This document shows, one piece after another, positions 12,080-54,700 of a DNA stretch of 64,000 bases (its first letter is position 1; each line of letters starts with the position of its first letter). Below the pieces are notes generated by a model. That model was given only the letters and a program-made list of their open reading frames with translations. It made no database searches and was not told the DNA's origin. Both the position numbers and the translations under genes were made by a program. Source of the stretch: Molanna angustata (lineage: Eukaryota; Arthropoda; Insecta; Trichoptera; Molannidae); the NCBI GenBank assembly GCA_963576475.1, contig OY754984.1, positions 21,229,215 through 21,293,214 of the forward strand. The letters run 5' to 3'.

Positions 12080-14810
12080 TCAAAAGAAAGGTACAGAAAA
12101 TTCTGAACACATTATAGACACTATTAAAAATTGTTAAATGCTCTTTGATGTTTCATATTCTTATATGGATTACTGTCGCGTGCCCATGAAAAGATATTTA
12201 TATCTGATTCAAAATATTGTAAATTCAAAAAAACTGTAACAAACATTCACTTCATTATATTCACTTTGATTGAGAACGGGCGTCGGCAGATCTAAAGACA
12301 ACCTAAAACATGGGGAATCCTTATGGATGATGACCGCCTCTCGTGTGAGTGAGGCGTGCCGCAGACCACCTGCGAGACTGCCCTGCTTGCCCTGCTACCT
12401 GCTCATATGAGGACCTACTTCGCTGTAGCGGCGCAGCGGTCAACGTTGCCAAGAATTATTGGTCGAGAAGAGTTTAATTATTGTTGCTGACACGAGAGAA
12501 GAAGAGAAGACTCTTTGAAAACAAAGATTTTCATGTACAACGTTTAGTTTATGGAATAAATTTATATACCTAATGCTGAAAAAAGGGTATTTTTAAACAT
12601 TTTTAGGGGAATTTCTGCTTAATTTTAAAATTGTGTAACACTTATTCACCAAAGAAATGGTTAAAATATTTATGGTATTGTTTTTTCAAAACGCACGGTT
12701 TGCATAAGTTGTTATTTCCGTTGATAAACGCACGGTTTGGGTTAATTTTATGTCCTCTTGAAGTGCCAAAGAGAGCTAATTATAAGGGAACAACATGATC
12801 GCCAATCACTGATAGTGAAGATAGTGTACACCGTAGTTTTGACAAAAAGTCTTAAGAGCCTTCTTTTGTTTTCGACATTCTTTTTTTTTTTTTGTAAATA
12901 ATTCAACAGCCAGTGGTATGTCGTTTGTTGTAAGCAAGTTTGCTTTATATGAATATAAATGAGTTTTTGATGTTCATTGTCAATGCGACATGGCTGATTT
13001 CCATATAATCCTTAGACCTAATGAGGTAATGAATAATTATTTCTGATCAGGTGAAACAATAAGCCCTTTGACCTTATACTGTAAACGTGCTGTGCTTTCT
13101 ACCTATTCCATTCATTATAACATTTATGTGAGAAATTTGAATTTGAAGAATGAGACAAAACCCCATGCCCTTTGGTACACCGCATTAATTATTCTAGGGC
13201 CGTTAAATTGATATTATTTCAAAGTAAATCAGCTATCTTTTGAATGGATCAAATCTATATTATGGAAACTATTACGAAAATTTTATTTATGTGCCGTATT
13301 AACATCAAAAAAAGAATTGAATTTTATACCTGTTACAAACGTGACTACATACGTCTATGACTCGACCGGTTTCAGAGAGTACCACTCCTTAGTCTGGAGT
13401 TCACTTAACTGTGTTAAAATTAAAATAATGGAAGATAGGCAATCTGTATATGGGAAGCAAGAGGGTGGGTAACTGAAGGGGGTGAAGAAAACATGGTCAA
13501 ATGTTAGTGGAAAGATGTTCAAAATTGGACTAACTGCCATAGTATTAGTAATGATTATATTATTACCTTTTTGGTTCATTGCTTTTCTTATCTCCCTAAA
13601 ATCTCTAAATTGTTTAGTTTAGTGTCAAATTGACTTTTTGGATGTAAGTTTTTTTTACATGTGTAACACAAAGTTCTAAAAATGTATTGAGTTCATATAA
13701 AATAATGTTCGTTTCTATTGTATAACATTTATTTCTTACTTATAAATTTATTAAGTTCATCATATGTTGGATTTTTTAACATGACTACGTGGACACCAGT
13801 CATTAGGATTTGGGTTCACTATACTCCTACGAAGAAACGCACAACGAAAAGTTGGGGAGGGTTTGCAATCTGCTCAAGAAAATTGAATCCGGAAATTCCG
13901 GAATTGAATCATAAAAAGACTCGGGCTGTAAGAAAGTGGAAACTCAGAAATCGGAAGATCGTACCACAGTCGAGTTGCTGTTGTTGAAAGAGTTATTAAC
14001 TATGAAAGATAAATGTGGATGGGTGTTGAAATTGAGTTAAATGAGTGACTCTCTTGTGAATAGGTGGAAGAGAGAACAAAGATGCATACTTAGAATACTG
14101 ACCTTGCGTCTGTGGTCTAGTTATTGCAATCCATCAGTCAATGATAAGTCGTCAATCAGATGTAAAGCACGCCATTGTTTTATGGATTGGATGCCGCAGC
14201 CTGGCTGCCTAGTGCGTGGGTGCCTTAATATTCATAAAGATATATCTATTTATAAATTCTTGCGTTCAGAGTTTGTATTCCCATTTATCTAAATCATTGA
14301 GTTATCTTGTTCATTTCTTCAGAAATACCAGTCTCAATGTCAATAACCCAATCGATCCAAATAGATTTACTCATACCACTGTCAATTCATTTTTAACCCG
14401 CCTTTTTTTAAACAATTAATTTTGAATACTTTTATTGTTAAAATGGTGTGGATTCCTTCACGTCTTCAATTGGGGTCACGCGTGGTCACTACTTAGCATA
14501 CCAACAATATGTTATTGCTGTCCGATTTCGAATAAAAGACCATTTTAACATAATAATTAGAATTCTCTGCATAATTTGAAAAAGTTCAAAGTTGGTCAAT
14601 GGAAATATATATATATTACAAAACATGTACCAAGTACATTTCTTAGATTGTAGAAGCCCTCTGTATTTGAATATTATTTGTGTGTTTATAATCGTTTTAT
14701 TATGCATGCAATCGTACGATTATTTGAATAAATATGGATTCATATTATGTCATTTCAATGATTGTTTTTTGATAGTTATACGAATAATAATCAATAAATA
14801 ATTTACTAAT
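12080..14810. other. Long stretch without recognised features
   Basis: A GC-richer island lies at about 12280-12450 but no protein or RNA signature can be read in it. Short frames at 13718-13987 and 14041-14292 show no family motif. The phrase gttgttatttccgttgat occurs near 12710 and again near 14987, showing an old duplication. I see nothing else. Confidence 0.45.
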
Positions 14811-14824
14811 AAAAAAGATAGATT

Positions 14825-15040
14825 TAGCTGTTTCTTTATAAATTGGTGTTCCTCAAGGTTTGAATGTAGGGCCGATGTTATTAATTGTACATAAGTTCTA
14901 TTTTGCCCATTCTGATTTTTTAAACTTTGGCGTTCCTCGAAGTTTAGATATAGGGCCAACGCTAGGTATATATTTTTGAATAAGTTGTTATTTCCGTTGA
15001 TGAACTTTGATGATTTGGCGTCCTTCAAGGTTCAAACAAT
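14825..15040 (+). mobile_element. Reverse transcriptase motif remnant, duplicated
   Basis: Reads IGVPQGLNVGPML, close to the conserved G-V-P-Q-G-x-x-x-G-P block of non-LTR reverse transcriptases. A second diverged version (GVPRSLDIGPTL) follows about 100 bases later. Nothing else of the enzyme is legible. Confidence 0.45.
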
Positions 15041-15640
15041 TAGAACAAAATCGTTTTATTGTCAATATTTTTAATCCTTCTTGGTAGCATATCTGATCAT
15101 GATGATGATGAAAATTATAGTTTAGACCATTTAACTCTTTGTCATCTCATCCTGGGTAGTTGAAGATCGCAGTTCAGCGTCATTTCCACTTTATAGATAT
15201 GTATTTTTTATGGCTATCTCCACTTTTTTGTATACCTTAGTTTAATGAATTTTATTTTGCACTTCACGTAATGCAATATTTTTTTAGCCTTGACAACGAT
15301 CGGATGCGACAGTTGATTTGCAAATAATTAAGTATTCATTAATATAGTTATCTTCTAATATTCATGTGTTTTTCTTCGTGAATTACATCGGCGGTTCGTA
15401 AATTAACATAGATATTCAGAAAAAACTGTGTTTTGAGCATGTAAAACAAGTAGAGAAAATCCATTATTATCTTGTTATGAAAAATGAAGACTCTTTAATA
15501 AATTAGCCAGATACATGCCAATACAAACCATTACTCAAAGATGTGCTTTAGTTCCGCACTGTATTAAAAAAAACTGTTTCGTTCTTTCAGTTTGGATTTT
15601 TAAGACGATCAACGTCATAAGTCACCAAAAATTATGTATT

Positions 15641-15881
15641 TTGTTATTGGATTCAGTTGGCTTTTGTTGGATTCTGAAATTTGTTATTGGATTCAGTTGG
15701 CTTTTGTTGGATTCTGAAATTTGTTATTGGATTCAGTTGGCTTTTGTTGGATTCTGATTTCTGTTATTGAATTCAGTTGGCTTTTGTTGGATTTTGGTTT
15801 TTGTCATTGAATTCAGTATGCTTTTGGATTTTGTTATTGGATTCAGTTGGCTTTTGTTGAATTTTGAATTTTATTGGATTG
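15641..15881. repeat. Minisatellite, 40-bp unit, about six copies
   Basis: The unit ttgttattggattcagttgg plus cttttgttggattctgaaat starts at 15641, 15681, 15721, 15761 and 15801, followed by a shortened copy starting near 15831. The first three units are almost identical and later units drift. It lies about 0.7 kb upstream of the first coding exon of the fatty acid synthase. Confidence 0.9.
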
Positions 15882-16221
15882 AGAGTCAATTAGCGGAAAA
15901 TGTATACAAAATCAATTTTAATATGTCATAGGAAAGATAATGCTGTTTAGAATTATCCAATTAAAACTTAATGATATTCATCTAATATAATCACTAAACG
16001 ATGTTTTTTCTCCATTATTTCAATACCTTTATTTTTTCCCAATTTCTTTGATCAGGTTCTTATTTCAGAGTTTTTTTTTAATTTTGGATTTATTTCAACA
16101 ATACGAATTAGTACACGTTGAAAAGTGAGAGCATTTTGAATATTTTATCGTATGAAATCATGTAAACGATTTCAGTAAAATTTAATTTAATTTTAATGAA
16201 TAGATTCTCTATGATTCGCTA

Positions 16222-16396
16222 TGTTGGATATTAATTTAACACGCACCCAATAACAAGTTGCCACATTCTAGAGACTTGCATATGATATTAATGGTCTCAT
16301 AGATCCAGATTGAAAAAAAACAATTAAAAACCGTGTCTTTACTGGGACCTTTCGCCCAGGAATCAAATAGCTATCCAACTAAGCTACAGAGACCGA
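16222..16396 (-). mobile_element. SINE family B (tRNA-derived), diverged copy
   Basis: Shares attaatttaacacgcaccca, caataacaagttgccacatt and gatattaatggtctca with 45143-45335. The right end is a reversed, degraded tRNA-like head (aactaagctacagagacc). Confidence 0.7.
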
Positions 16397-16554
16397 AGAT
16401 CATTTTTGATTTTGTGTACTTCACATATATATAATTTTGATTGCATTTTTCGTTCGAGCTGTAAAGAGGACACGCCATACAAACATTACCGTGAGAAGTT
16501 TTTAAGGTGAGGGTACGTTTTTTTTGTTTTAATATGTGTTCTTTGTTTTTTTAG

Positions 16555-45757
<29,203 letters not shown>

Positions 45758-46024
45758 GTGAGTAAAAGCTTTTTTTTAACACCCTTTTGATTAACTTCAC
45801 GTGTCTGCCAGTACTGGAATTTTGCAATTGATTATTATTGACACTTACGACACAACTTTCCGACCAGCTTGAGCTCTGAAACTGTCAGAATTTGTGTATT
45901 CCCGATGGCAATGTATATTAAAACCAGCTTACATTTGAAATTTTGATAAAATCTATTAATTTAGTATTTCAACAAAGTAAACAAAGCTATGCGTATCCGG
46001 TTTTGCGTTAATAAAATTCCAATA

Positions 46025-46111
46025 CAAGCATTTATTTGCTTATTTTAGGGAACGTAGGAAGATGTATATGTACTTGTTTAACAAGGACATATTCATTAAA
46101 AAAAAAAAAAA
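46025..46111 (+). mobile_element. SINE family A, 5'-truncated
   Basis: Contains caagcatttatttgcttatt, gaacgtaggaagatgtatat and acaaggacatattcatt, then an A tract. The tRNA-like head is missing. Confidence 0.75.
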
Positions 46112-46119
46112 ATGGTTTT

Positions 46120-46350
46120 TCAACATTCATAGGTTTTTATATTTCATTACTGTCATCTCCATCTTAATCTCTAAGCACGTCTATTTTTTTCTTTGTAACT
46201 TTTCTATGGGAAATAATGTGATTTCACATATACATAGGTACATATATCAACTTTAATGTTTTTTCTCTTAATAAATAAATAATAATATTTTACGTGTTAT
46301 TTTTAAGTGTTTTATATATTTAATTATTTAACTTTTTGTTTTGTTTAATT
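46120..46350. other. Intron 12 spacer
   Basis: Very AT-rich; nothing recognised. Confidence 0.4.
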
Positions 46351-46354
46351 ATTT

Positions 46355-46725
46355 GCGGGCTTATTGCCATTAGGAAATTTCTTCCAACCAACCATATTAC
46401 ATAGTAATACAATTATATATATGTACATCAACAAAAAATGATAGCTAAAAAATAACAAAGAAAATATACATAACACCAAGATAAATTAAAAAAAACATCA
46501 TCATAGCAAAAAAAAGGATTGGGAAGGAAAAAGAAGAGGAAATCGAGATCGGGTGTTTAGGGATAAATATTACGTAGCAAAGGGAAGGAAGGAAAAGGAG
46601 AGGGATCAGGTATTATCGGAGAGATATCCCTGCTTTAGTCTTTTCTTTAAGATGGAAAGCGAGGTTGACGAAGTTTCAACTGTTTTGTGTGAAAACAGTT
46701 GAAATAATAAAAATATACATTTCTA
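46355..46725 (-). mobile_element. LINE 3' end, reversed
   Basis: On the minus strand STSLSILKKRLKQGYLSDNT and a stop are followed by a T/C-rich untranslated region ending near ggaagaaatttcctaatggc. This resembles the LINE tail at 17640-17760 in its final block. Confidence 0.55.
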
Positions 46726-46739
46726 TACAAGATTTAACT

Positions 46740-47750
46740 GTGAACTTAATATAAAATTAACGAAAATTTGTTAATGGAGTAATTTATGGTGACGGGATAG
46801 GCTCCAAGGTACTGTTTGGATGCTCATTACGCCGTACTCTTATGTAAAAGTTACGTCTTCAACAAAAATATATATTATTCACTCATTATTTTTCTATACG
46901 TTGGCTCAAAACACTTTCTTTCATCTTGTGTATTTTTTTAGTAATATTTTTATGGATAATACATGTTTTCTCAGATTTTTTATCCATAACTCAAAACTTA
47001 TGAGGATTAGAAATATTAATATCTTTTAAATGATAGGTATTTTATAAATCTAAATATTGGTTCGATACGTTTTCACACAATGTTAACACTTTTTTGTAAA
47101 ATCAAATAAACTATAGTTTTGTGTTAATCTCGATTCAATATTACACTAACTTGGGCGCACACGTTTGTAATCCTTAAGGACGTTCATTCTCTTACAATAG
47201 TTAACAAAGTTTGCATTTGACCTGCCTACATTGCCTTACCCTGCCCCTTAATGTACGCTAGTGAAAAATCGATTACAAATTAGATACCTACGTGAATTTT
47301 CTCATTATTTTATTCGGAAACATAACTCTTTTTTTACATAATACATCATAATACTACATAATTTCAAAGTATTAGTAAGCCAATTATAATGTTTCGCTAA
47401 ATTATAGAAACATTTTTCATATGTTTTCATGAAGAGAACATTGATCAGGTTTAGGATATGGTACGGAAACTGGAAAATGAACTTGAAGGATATATAGAAC
47501 TGTCAAAATTACATTGATAATGGAACTCAATTTCATCGATAAACATATTTTATATAATTGTTTTTTTTTTTCGCAAAAATTCCTGATTGTTTTATGAATT
47601 TTGTGTTATCTTGATTTGATCTGAGACTCGAACGAATAAAGATATGACTGACGGATCACATCAAATATATGCTCTGTCAGTTCAGTATTCCCAAGAGATA
47701 GTATTTCAGATTATTTGTGCAATTAACAAACATAAGGTTGAGGACATTGA
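46740..47750. other. Intron 12 spacer, no feature recognised
   Basis: AT-rich; a short piece with atatagaactgtcaaaatta near 47490 recalls the 440-bp dispersed repeat. Nothing else. Confidence 0.4.
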
Positions 47751-47754
47751 GATG

Positions 47755-48010
47755 TATAACCGGAAACACTCTAAGAGACCGAATTCGAAATACTGAAATA
47801 AGAAAAAAAGTGTAGTACGGAAGACATCGTCAGATGGGGAAGACAGCGGAGGCGATATTGGAGCTCACATGTAAACAGAATGGATGAAAATAGACTCCCA
47901 CATATCGCTCTCCAGGAGAACCCAGCTGGAAGAACTCCTTAAGAGATGGCGAGACAGCTGGCAGTCCGCATCGCATGTTACAGAATAACGGTAGAAACAG
48001 ATCTTCGGAA
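47755..48010 (+). mobile_element. RTE-type LINE C-terminal fragment
   Basis: Reads GNTLRDRIRNTEIRKK, then RWGRQRRRYWSSHVNRMDEN and RLPHIALQENPAGRTP. This is the region downstream of the reverse transcriptase; frameshifts separate the blocks. Confidence 0.75.
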
Positions 48011-48284
48011 ACAAAAATGACAACATACCTACAAACACAATATGTATGTATGTACATGCATATCGTGATGACTCCAATTACATTTTTAAACCTGTATACA
48101 ACAGTTAAGTTTATACTGTTTAGATACCTTTTAAAAATGCAAATAGGTACAACCCATATGTCTCCTTTGAAATATCATAATAATATGTTCACTGCTAGGC
48201 CTAGAACAGGTATACATAGTTGAGCAGCAGTTTTCTATTCTTAATGAAGATTATTTAAATGGTGTGATAAATAAATAAATAAAT

Positions 48285-48440
48285 AAGAAGGCATAATTAA
48301 TGAACGTTGCGCAAGCTCATAAAGTGGTCACGTAAGCCAGCCGATGACATATCTTAACCCTGTAAGTGTCTTGAGTTCCTGGTTCTCCTATAATATTCTT
48401 CGTCTCTATAGAGGTATTAAAAATTTGTCAAAAAATAAAT
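48285..48440 (+). repeat. Dispersed repeat D, diverged
   Basis: Contains ggcataattaatgaacgttg, cgcaagctcataaagtgg, gagttcctggttctcctata and gtctctatagagg, like 43435-43575. Confidence 0.7.
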
Positions 48441-48775
48441 TTAGTTCGTCATCTCATTCAAATACAAGCTAAACGCGAAATTCCCTATATGGTATGAAAT
48501 AGTTCGTTTTTCTTTTCCTAATGATTGTCGTGAATTATATCACAGATAGCTGAAACACTGTTGGGATTGAGATAGGAAAAAATGAACAGCGAGTCATTAG
48601 CCCTTTCTCGATTTAACACAAATAACCTTATCTTTTGAATAAATACACCCAAATATACCGTTATGTCCCAGAAATATACGCAAATATCTATATTTTGCCT
48701 TGAGGTGTTTACGCGGAACATGCTAACGCGGTTTAAGGTGACACCCTGCGCTTAAGTCTAACTTTATTATTTTTA

Positions 48776-49292
48776 CTCCACACCTCTCTAGGGGGATTTT
48801 GTGGGGAGTTACGAATTTGCAACTTTTAAGGTTATTTTTTTATTACAGATTATCAACTAGTATCATGCTGAGATTGTATTCTGAAAGATTCATCGTGTGT
48901 GTTGTGTACTACGTACACTGTATTTCTTCTACTTTATCGATTACAGACTAAAGTACTCATTCTCTAATTTTAAAATTTTGCAGTATATCTTATACCTACT
49001 CGCTTAGATCCCATTACATTTTGAAGGATATCTGATCAGTGCTTCTCAATTATTTTGAATGTCAAATATTTCAAAGTGACACCAAACTCAGCAAACTAAA
49101 AATTTGATATTTTTACTATAAATTGTTTAAGAGGAACATCATTTTCTTAAATGGCATTGAATAATTATCAAATTTTCATAATTAAATAGTAAAATTAAAA
49201 AAAAATAAACAAACTCATTTCAAGAATGCTGAAAATTTTCCATAAAAAATTTATTACTTTTCGGAGTTACTTAGCAGTGAGGAGTCTTAGAA
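48776..49292 (+). mobile_element. Dispersed element, family T
   Basis: Close in order and content to 57940-58456 (gtggggagtta, attatcaactagtatcatgc, ctttatcgatta, gaaggatatctga, agtgaggagt). The left end could fold (actccacacc ... gtggggagt). No protein-coding frame. Confidence 0.65.
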
Positions 49293-49317
49293 ACCGGTCT
49301 GTTTTTTTTTAAAGAAT

Positions 49318-49455
49318 GTTTATGTCCTTGTAACAAGTACATAAACATCCCCATATGTTCCTTAAACTAAGCATAAGTGCTTGGTGAACAAAATCGGTCT
49401 AGGCAGGATTCGAACTCGCGACCACTGGATTCAGTAATTTTTACCCATCGGGCTA
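49318..49455 (-). mobile_element. SINE family A, reversed
   Basis: Reversed tail (gtttatgtccttgtaacaag), body and head (caggattcgaactcgcgacc, actggattcagtaa). Confidence 0.75.
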
Positions 49456-49459
49456 ACTA

Positions 49460-49900
49460 ATTTTCTTCTATTTCTTCCTTTATGAAAATCTTGATATCTG
49501 TTTATGCCGTCGAGTCTTTTGCGATGTGGATAGTCTGATATTGTTTATCGAGACTCGATGTTTTTAGGATATTTGAATTATTTAATTTAAACATATTCCT
49601 AAATGCGATTGTTGGTGTTATATTCTTCACGCCATGACAATACCCGTCTTATATGTTCATAATTAAATAATGATGGCTATGCTTGCAGTGCTCCTTTAAA
49701 TATTTTCTTTCCGGTTTTCTTTACGGTGCTCCCTTAACTTTATGACTTGTACGAAAGCAAGAAGGATCTTTAGAAGGCAATTTTAAAGATATTATGTGAA
49801 AATGATGGGAATCTGATTACAAAATTACTTCTTATCTTATCAAACAAACAATAATCCATTTATAAAAGATGACTTTTATCAAGACAAGTTATATCTTCTT
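49460..49900. other. Intron 12 spacer
   Basis: Nothing recognised. Confidence 0.4.
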
Positions 49901-50422
49901 CTTCTTCTTCTTTTCCCTCGCCTTATTCCCATTATTTGGGGTCGGCTCTCCTAGTCCGCATGCGCCAGGTTGCTCTCTCCTGTGTTTCTTCATGTGTCAC
50001 ATTCCGCGTCTTCATGTCGCTGTGAACCGTGGACATCCATGTTGCAGGCGGTCGTCCCGGGCGTCGCTTTTCGGTCTCTATATGCAGAGCCTTATTTACA
50101 ATGTGGGAGTCATCTCTCCTGCATATATGCCCATACCACCGCAATCTACCCTCCCTCATCTTTTCGGCTATGGGAGCTACCTTGAAGCTGCCTCGGACGT
50201 AGTCGTTCCTGACCTTGTCCAGTAATGTCACACCGCCGGCCCACCTCAACATTTTCATTTCGGTGACGTGGAGTCTCTGCTCATCCTGCTTTCTAGAAGC
50301 CCAGCACTCTGATCCATAGAGCAAAGATGGTCTCACACAGGTCTTATATACTCTGCCTTTAGTCTGGACTGGCATTCTTCTGTCGCACAGTACCCCTGTT
50401 AGGGACCTCCATTTTAATCAAG
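49900..50422 (-). mobile_element. RTE-type LINE, C-terminal 147 codons open
   Basis: On the minus strand an open frame reads KGRVYKTCVRPSLLYGSECW, then MKMLRWAGGVTLLDKVRNDY, VRGSFKVAPIAEKMREGRLR, WYGHICRRDD and RRPGRPPATWMSTVHSDMK, ending WRMRTRRADPK. This is the standard C-terminal region of an insect RTE-like endonuclease-reverse transcriptase. The endonuclease and catalytic core are absent. The intact frame suggests a recent 5'-truncated insertion. Confidence 0.88.
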
Positions 50423-50429
50423 ACAAGTT

Positions 50430-51425
50430 ATATCTATACGTAAAAATTCTTATTTAACCCATCGCAAACATGTTTTTATGTAAAGTTGCAATATTCCTTC
50501 CCTTTTTTCCAGGAGGCGCATTGTTTTTGATATTCGCATTATGTGTACCTACACAATAATATAAATTTCTTTGTTCCAATTATGAAAACATCTTTTGGGC
50601 AAAGACATTTTTACTTAATAACTCCATATAGTTTTTATTATCCGTAGGTATTATATACTCTTTGGTTTTTATCGTTTGGATACACATAGTTTTTATTTAT
50701 TTTCTTTCGGAAGCTACAGCTCATTTACAGTTTAATGATACAATATTATTTTTAAAGTGTTAGAGTAAAAAAAAAGCATTACATCAAAATAATATAAAAA
50801 ACAAATAACACATACATACATATGTACAACAACTATAGAAGGGAAGAGAAAGGAGAGAAGAGAGACTAGGAGGACAGGATAGAGGGATATTGGTTGCGCA
50901 TCACCTTCAGAACATCATGTCTAAATCTATAATATTTCGCGTATCTCAGCTGAGAATGTATTGTTATATTGACTGCATATGCGTGTTAAAGTATCGTCAA
51001 CAACTCCTTTAAAACTGTATGTTTAACTGGATATCAGGTTGACACCATGCAAAAGAGATTAAGTCTAGGTATTCCCGTGACTTCTTACCAGACACCTATG
51101 TTCCGAAATTGGATTTATGTGTAGATAACGATGACCTTTTTCCGTTCACACTAAGATTCCATCTTTTATAACATAAAATTATTGATTTAGTTCTTCTTCT
51201 TTTTTGTCTTGTAGTAGGTATTGGAAAGTTGTTCTTTTTTATGGAATTGTGCCCCTCCCGAAAGCTATTCTGTTACACCGAACTAGCTATCGAGCTACAT
51301 CTCTTAGATGGTCTACCTCGTGGTCGATTGTAAAAATTGATTTGTTGGGAGATAATTTTGGGTAACCTGTTGTATTACATATATTCTCGTCTCGTGGTCC
51401 TTCCAGAATCGTCCTCTGCTCCTGC
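50430..51425. other. Intron 12 spacer, possible LINE 3' untranslated region
   Basis: A purine-rich stretch at 50830-50900 resembles the reversed untranslated part of the LINE at 46355-46725. The rest is not recognised. Confidence 0.3.
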
Positions 51426-51429
51426 ATAA

Positions 51430-51490
51430 TCTGACGTTATGCGCTTGCGCAACGTTCACAATTATGCCTTTTTTTTTAATGAGATATAGA
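51430..51490 (-). repeat. Fragment of the 440-bp dispersed repeat
   Basis: Reversed tgcgcaacgttca / tgcgcttgcgc block as at 43440-43465. Confidence 0.6.
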
Positions 51491-51781
51491 ATAAAAAATA
51501 ATAACTCTTGCAAAAAGAGAAAAACAATATATATGTACCTAAACAGTTATACTATAAATTCAAAAATAAAAAAAATATAAGCAAACAGAGAAGATAATAT
51601 TTAAATGGACTCAAAATAAACCAAAACATTAAATAAAAAAGTATTATAAATACAAAAATACCAGTAGAAACAGTGTTATGTAAATCTGCATATAAATAAA
51701 GTAAACCTCGTTTTAAATAAACAAAAAGATATACAAAAAACGAGTGGGTTGTGGCCAACACTAAACTCTCCACACCACAAA

Positions 51782-54700
51782 TATTGACAATGAAATATTT
51801 TATTCATTCTAAATTTTACTACCAGGAATATAAATTTTCTTCCGATAGTATATTTTTATGTTAAGATAGACAAACTATTAATGCCGTATAGTGAAGAATG
51901 CTTATGTTGTATGAAATATTTTAAAAAAAGCAGATAAATTTTGTTTTAAAGAACGCGAGAGCATTTTCAAAATTTTGACACGTGATATCATATGAAGATT
52001 TTTTTTGTTATTTATGGAAAGCTAATCAGTTCTATGTTCAAGCTCTTTACATTATAACATGAAATCAAATTACTGAACTTTTCCATACATAGAAATTTAT
52101 CTAATTACATTTTTATTCATACTAAATGTTACTACCAGGAATATAAATATTCTTCCGATAGTATATTTTTATGTTAAGATAGACAAACTATTAATGCCGT
52201 ATAGTGAAGAATGCTTATGTTGTATGAAATATTTAAAAAAAAGCAGATAAATTTTGTTTTAAAGAACGCGAGAGCATTTTCAAAATTTTGACACGTGATA
52301 TCATATGAAGATTTTTTTGTTATTTATGGAAAGCTAATCAGTTCTATGTTCAAGCTCTTTACATTATTACATGAAATCAAATTACTGAACTTTTCTATAC
52401 ATAGAAATTTATCTAATTACATTTTTATTCATACTAAATGTTACTACCAGGAATATAAATTTTCTTCCGATAGTATATTTTTATGTTAAGATAGACAAAC
52501 TATTAATGCCGTATAGTGAAGAATGCTTATGTTGTATGAAATATTTTAAAAAAAGCAGATAAATTTTGTTTTAAAGAACGCGAGAGCATTTTCAAAATTT
52601 TGACACGTGATATCATATGAAGATTTTTTTTGTTATTTATGGAAAGCTAATCAGTTCTATGTTCAAGCTCTTTACATTATAACATGAAATCAAATTACTG
52701 AACTTTTCCATACATAGAAATTTATCTAATTACATTTTTATTCATACTAAATGTTACTACCAGGAATATAAATATTCTTCCGATAGTATATTTTTATGTT
52801 AAGATAGACAAACTATTAATGCCGTATAGTGAAGAATGCTTATGTTGTATGAAATATTTAAAAAAAAGCAGATAAATTTTGTTTTAAAGAACGCGAGAGC
52901 ATTTTCAAAATTTTGACACGTGATATCATATGAAGATTTTTTTGTTATTTATGGAAAGCTAATCAGTTCTATGTTCAAGCTCTTTACATTATTACATGAA
53001 ATCAAATTACTGAACTTTTCTATACATAGAAATTTATCTAATTACATTTTTATTCATACTAAATGTTACTACCAGGAATATAAATTTTCTTCCGATAGTA
53101 TATTTTTATGTTAAGATAGACAAACTATTAATGCAGTATAGGGAAGAATGCTTATGTTGTATGAAATATTTTAAAAAAAGCAGATAAATTTTGTTCTTAA
53201 GAACGCGAGAGCATTTTCCAAATTTTGACACGTGATATCATATGAAGATTTTTTTTGTTATTTATGGAAAGCTAATCAGTTCTATGTTCAAGCTCTTTAC
53301 ATTATAACATGAAATTTTCAAAATTTTCAAAATTTGACACGTGATATTATATGAAGAATTTTTTTGTTATTTATGGAAAGCTAATCAGTTCTATGTTCAA
53401 GCTCTTTACATTATAACATGAAATCAAATTACTGAACTTTTCCATACATAGAAATTTATCTAATTACATTTTTATTCATACTAAATGTTACTATCAGGAA
53501 TATAAATTTTCTTCCGATAGTATATTTTTATGTAAAGATAAACAAACTATTAATGCAGTATAGTGAAGAATGCTTATGTTGTATGAAATATTTTAAAAAA
53601 AGCAGATAAATTTTGTTCTAAAGAACGCGAGAGCATTTTCCAAATTTTAACAGGTGATATCATATGAAGATTTTTTTTGTTATTTATGGAAAGCTAATCA
53701 GTTCTATGTTCAAGCTCTTTACATTATAACATGAAATAAAATTACTGAACTTTTCCATACATAGAAATTTATCTAATTACATTTTTATTCATACTAAATG
53801 TTACTATCAGGAATATAAATTTTCTTCCGATAGTATATTTTTATGTTAAGATAAACAAACTATTAATGCAGTATAGTGAAGAATGCTTAATGCTTATGTT
53901 GTATGAAATATTTTTAAAAAAGCAGATAAATTTTGTTTTAAAGAACGCGAGAGCATTTTCAAAATTTTGACACGTGATATCATATGAAGATTTTTTTTGT
54001 TATTTATGGAAAGCTAATCAGTTCTATGTTCAAGCTCTTTACATTATAACATGAAATCAAATTACTGAACGTTTCCATACATAGAAATTTATCTAATTAC
54101 ATTTTTATTCATACTAAATGTTACTATCAGGAATATAAATTTCCTTCCGATAGTATATTTTTATGTTATGATAGACAAACTATTAATGCAGTATAGTGAA
54201 GAATGCTTATTTTGTATGAAATATTTTAAAAAAAGCACATAAATTTTGTTTTAAAGAACGCGAGAGCATTTTCAAAATTTTGACACGTGATATCATATGA
54301 AGATTTTTTTTGTTATTTATGGAAAGCTAATCAGTTCTATGTTCAAGCTCTTTACATTATAACATGAAATAAAATTACTGAACTTTTCCATACATAGAAA
54401 TTTATCTAATTACATTTTTATTCATACTAAATGTTACTATCAGGAATATAAATTTCCTTCCGATAGTATATTTTTATGTTATGATAGACAAACTATTAAT
54501 GCAGTATAGTGAAGAATGCTTATTTTGTATGAAATATTTTAAAAAAAGCAGATAAATTTTGTTTTAAAGAACGCGAGAGCATTTTCAAAATTTTGACACG
54601 TGATATCATATGAAGATTTTTTTTGTTATTTATGGAAAGCTAATCAGTTCTATGTTCAAGCTCTTTACATTATAACATGAAATCAAATTACTGAACTTTT

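Noticed and set aside
13718..14292. Two small open frames as possible short genes
   Set aside because: No start context, splice or domain support, and no similarity I can name; they may be chance or retroelement debris.
52295..53114. Two identical 64-codon genes
   Set aside because: They are the same frame in two identical 625-bp satellite dimers; no domain, no conserved context.
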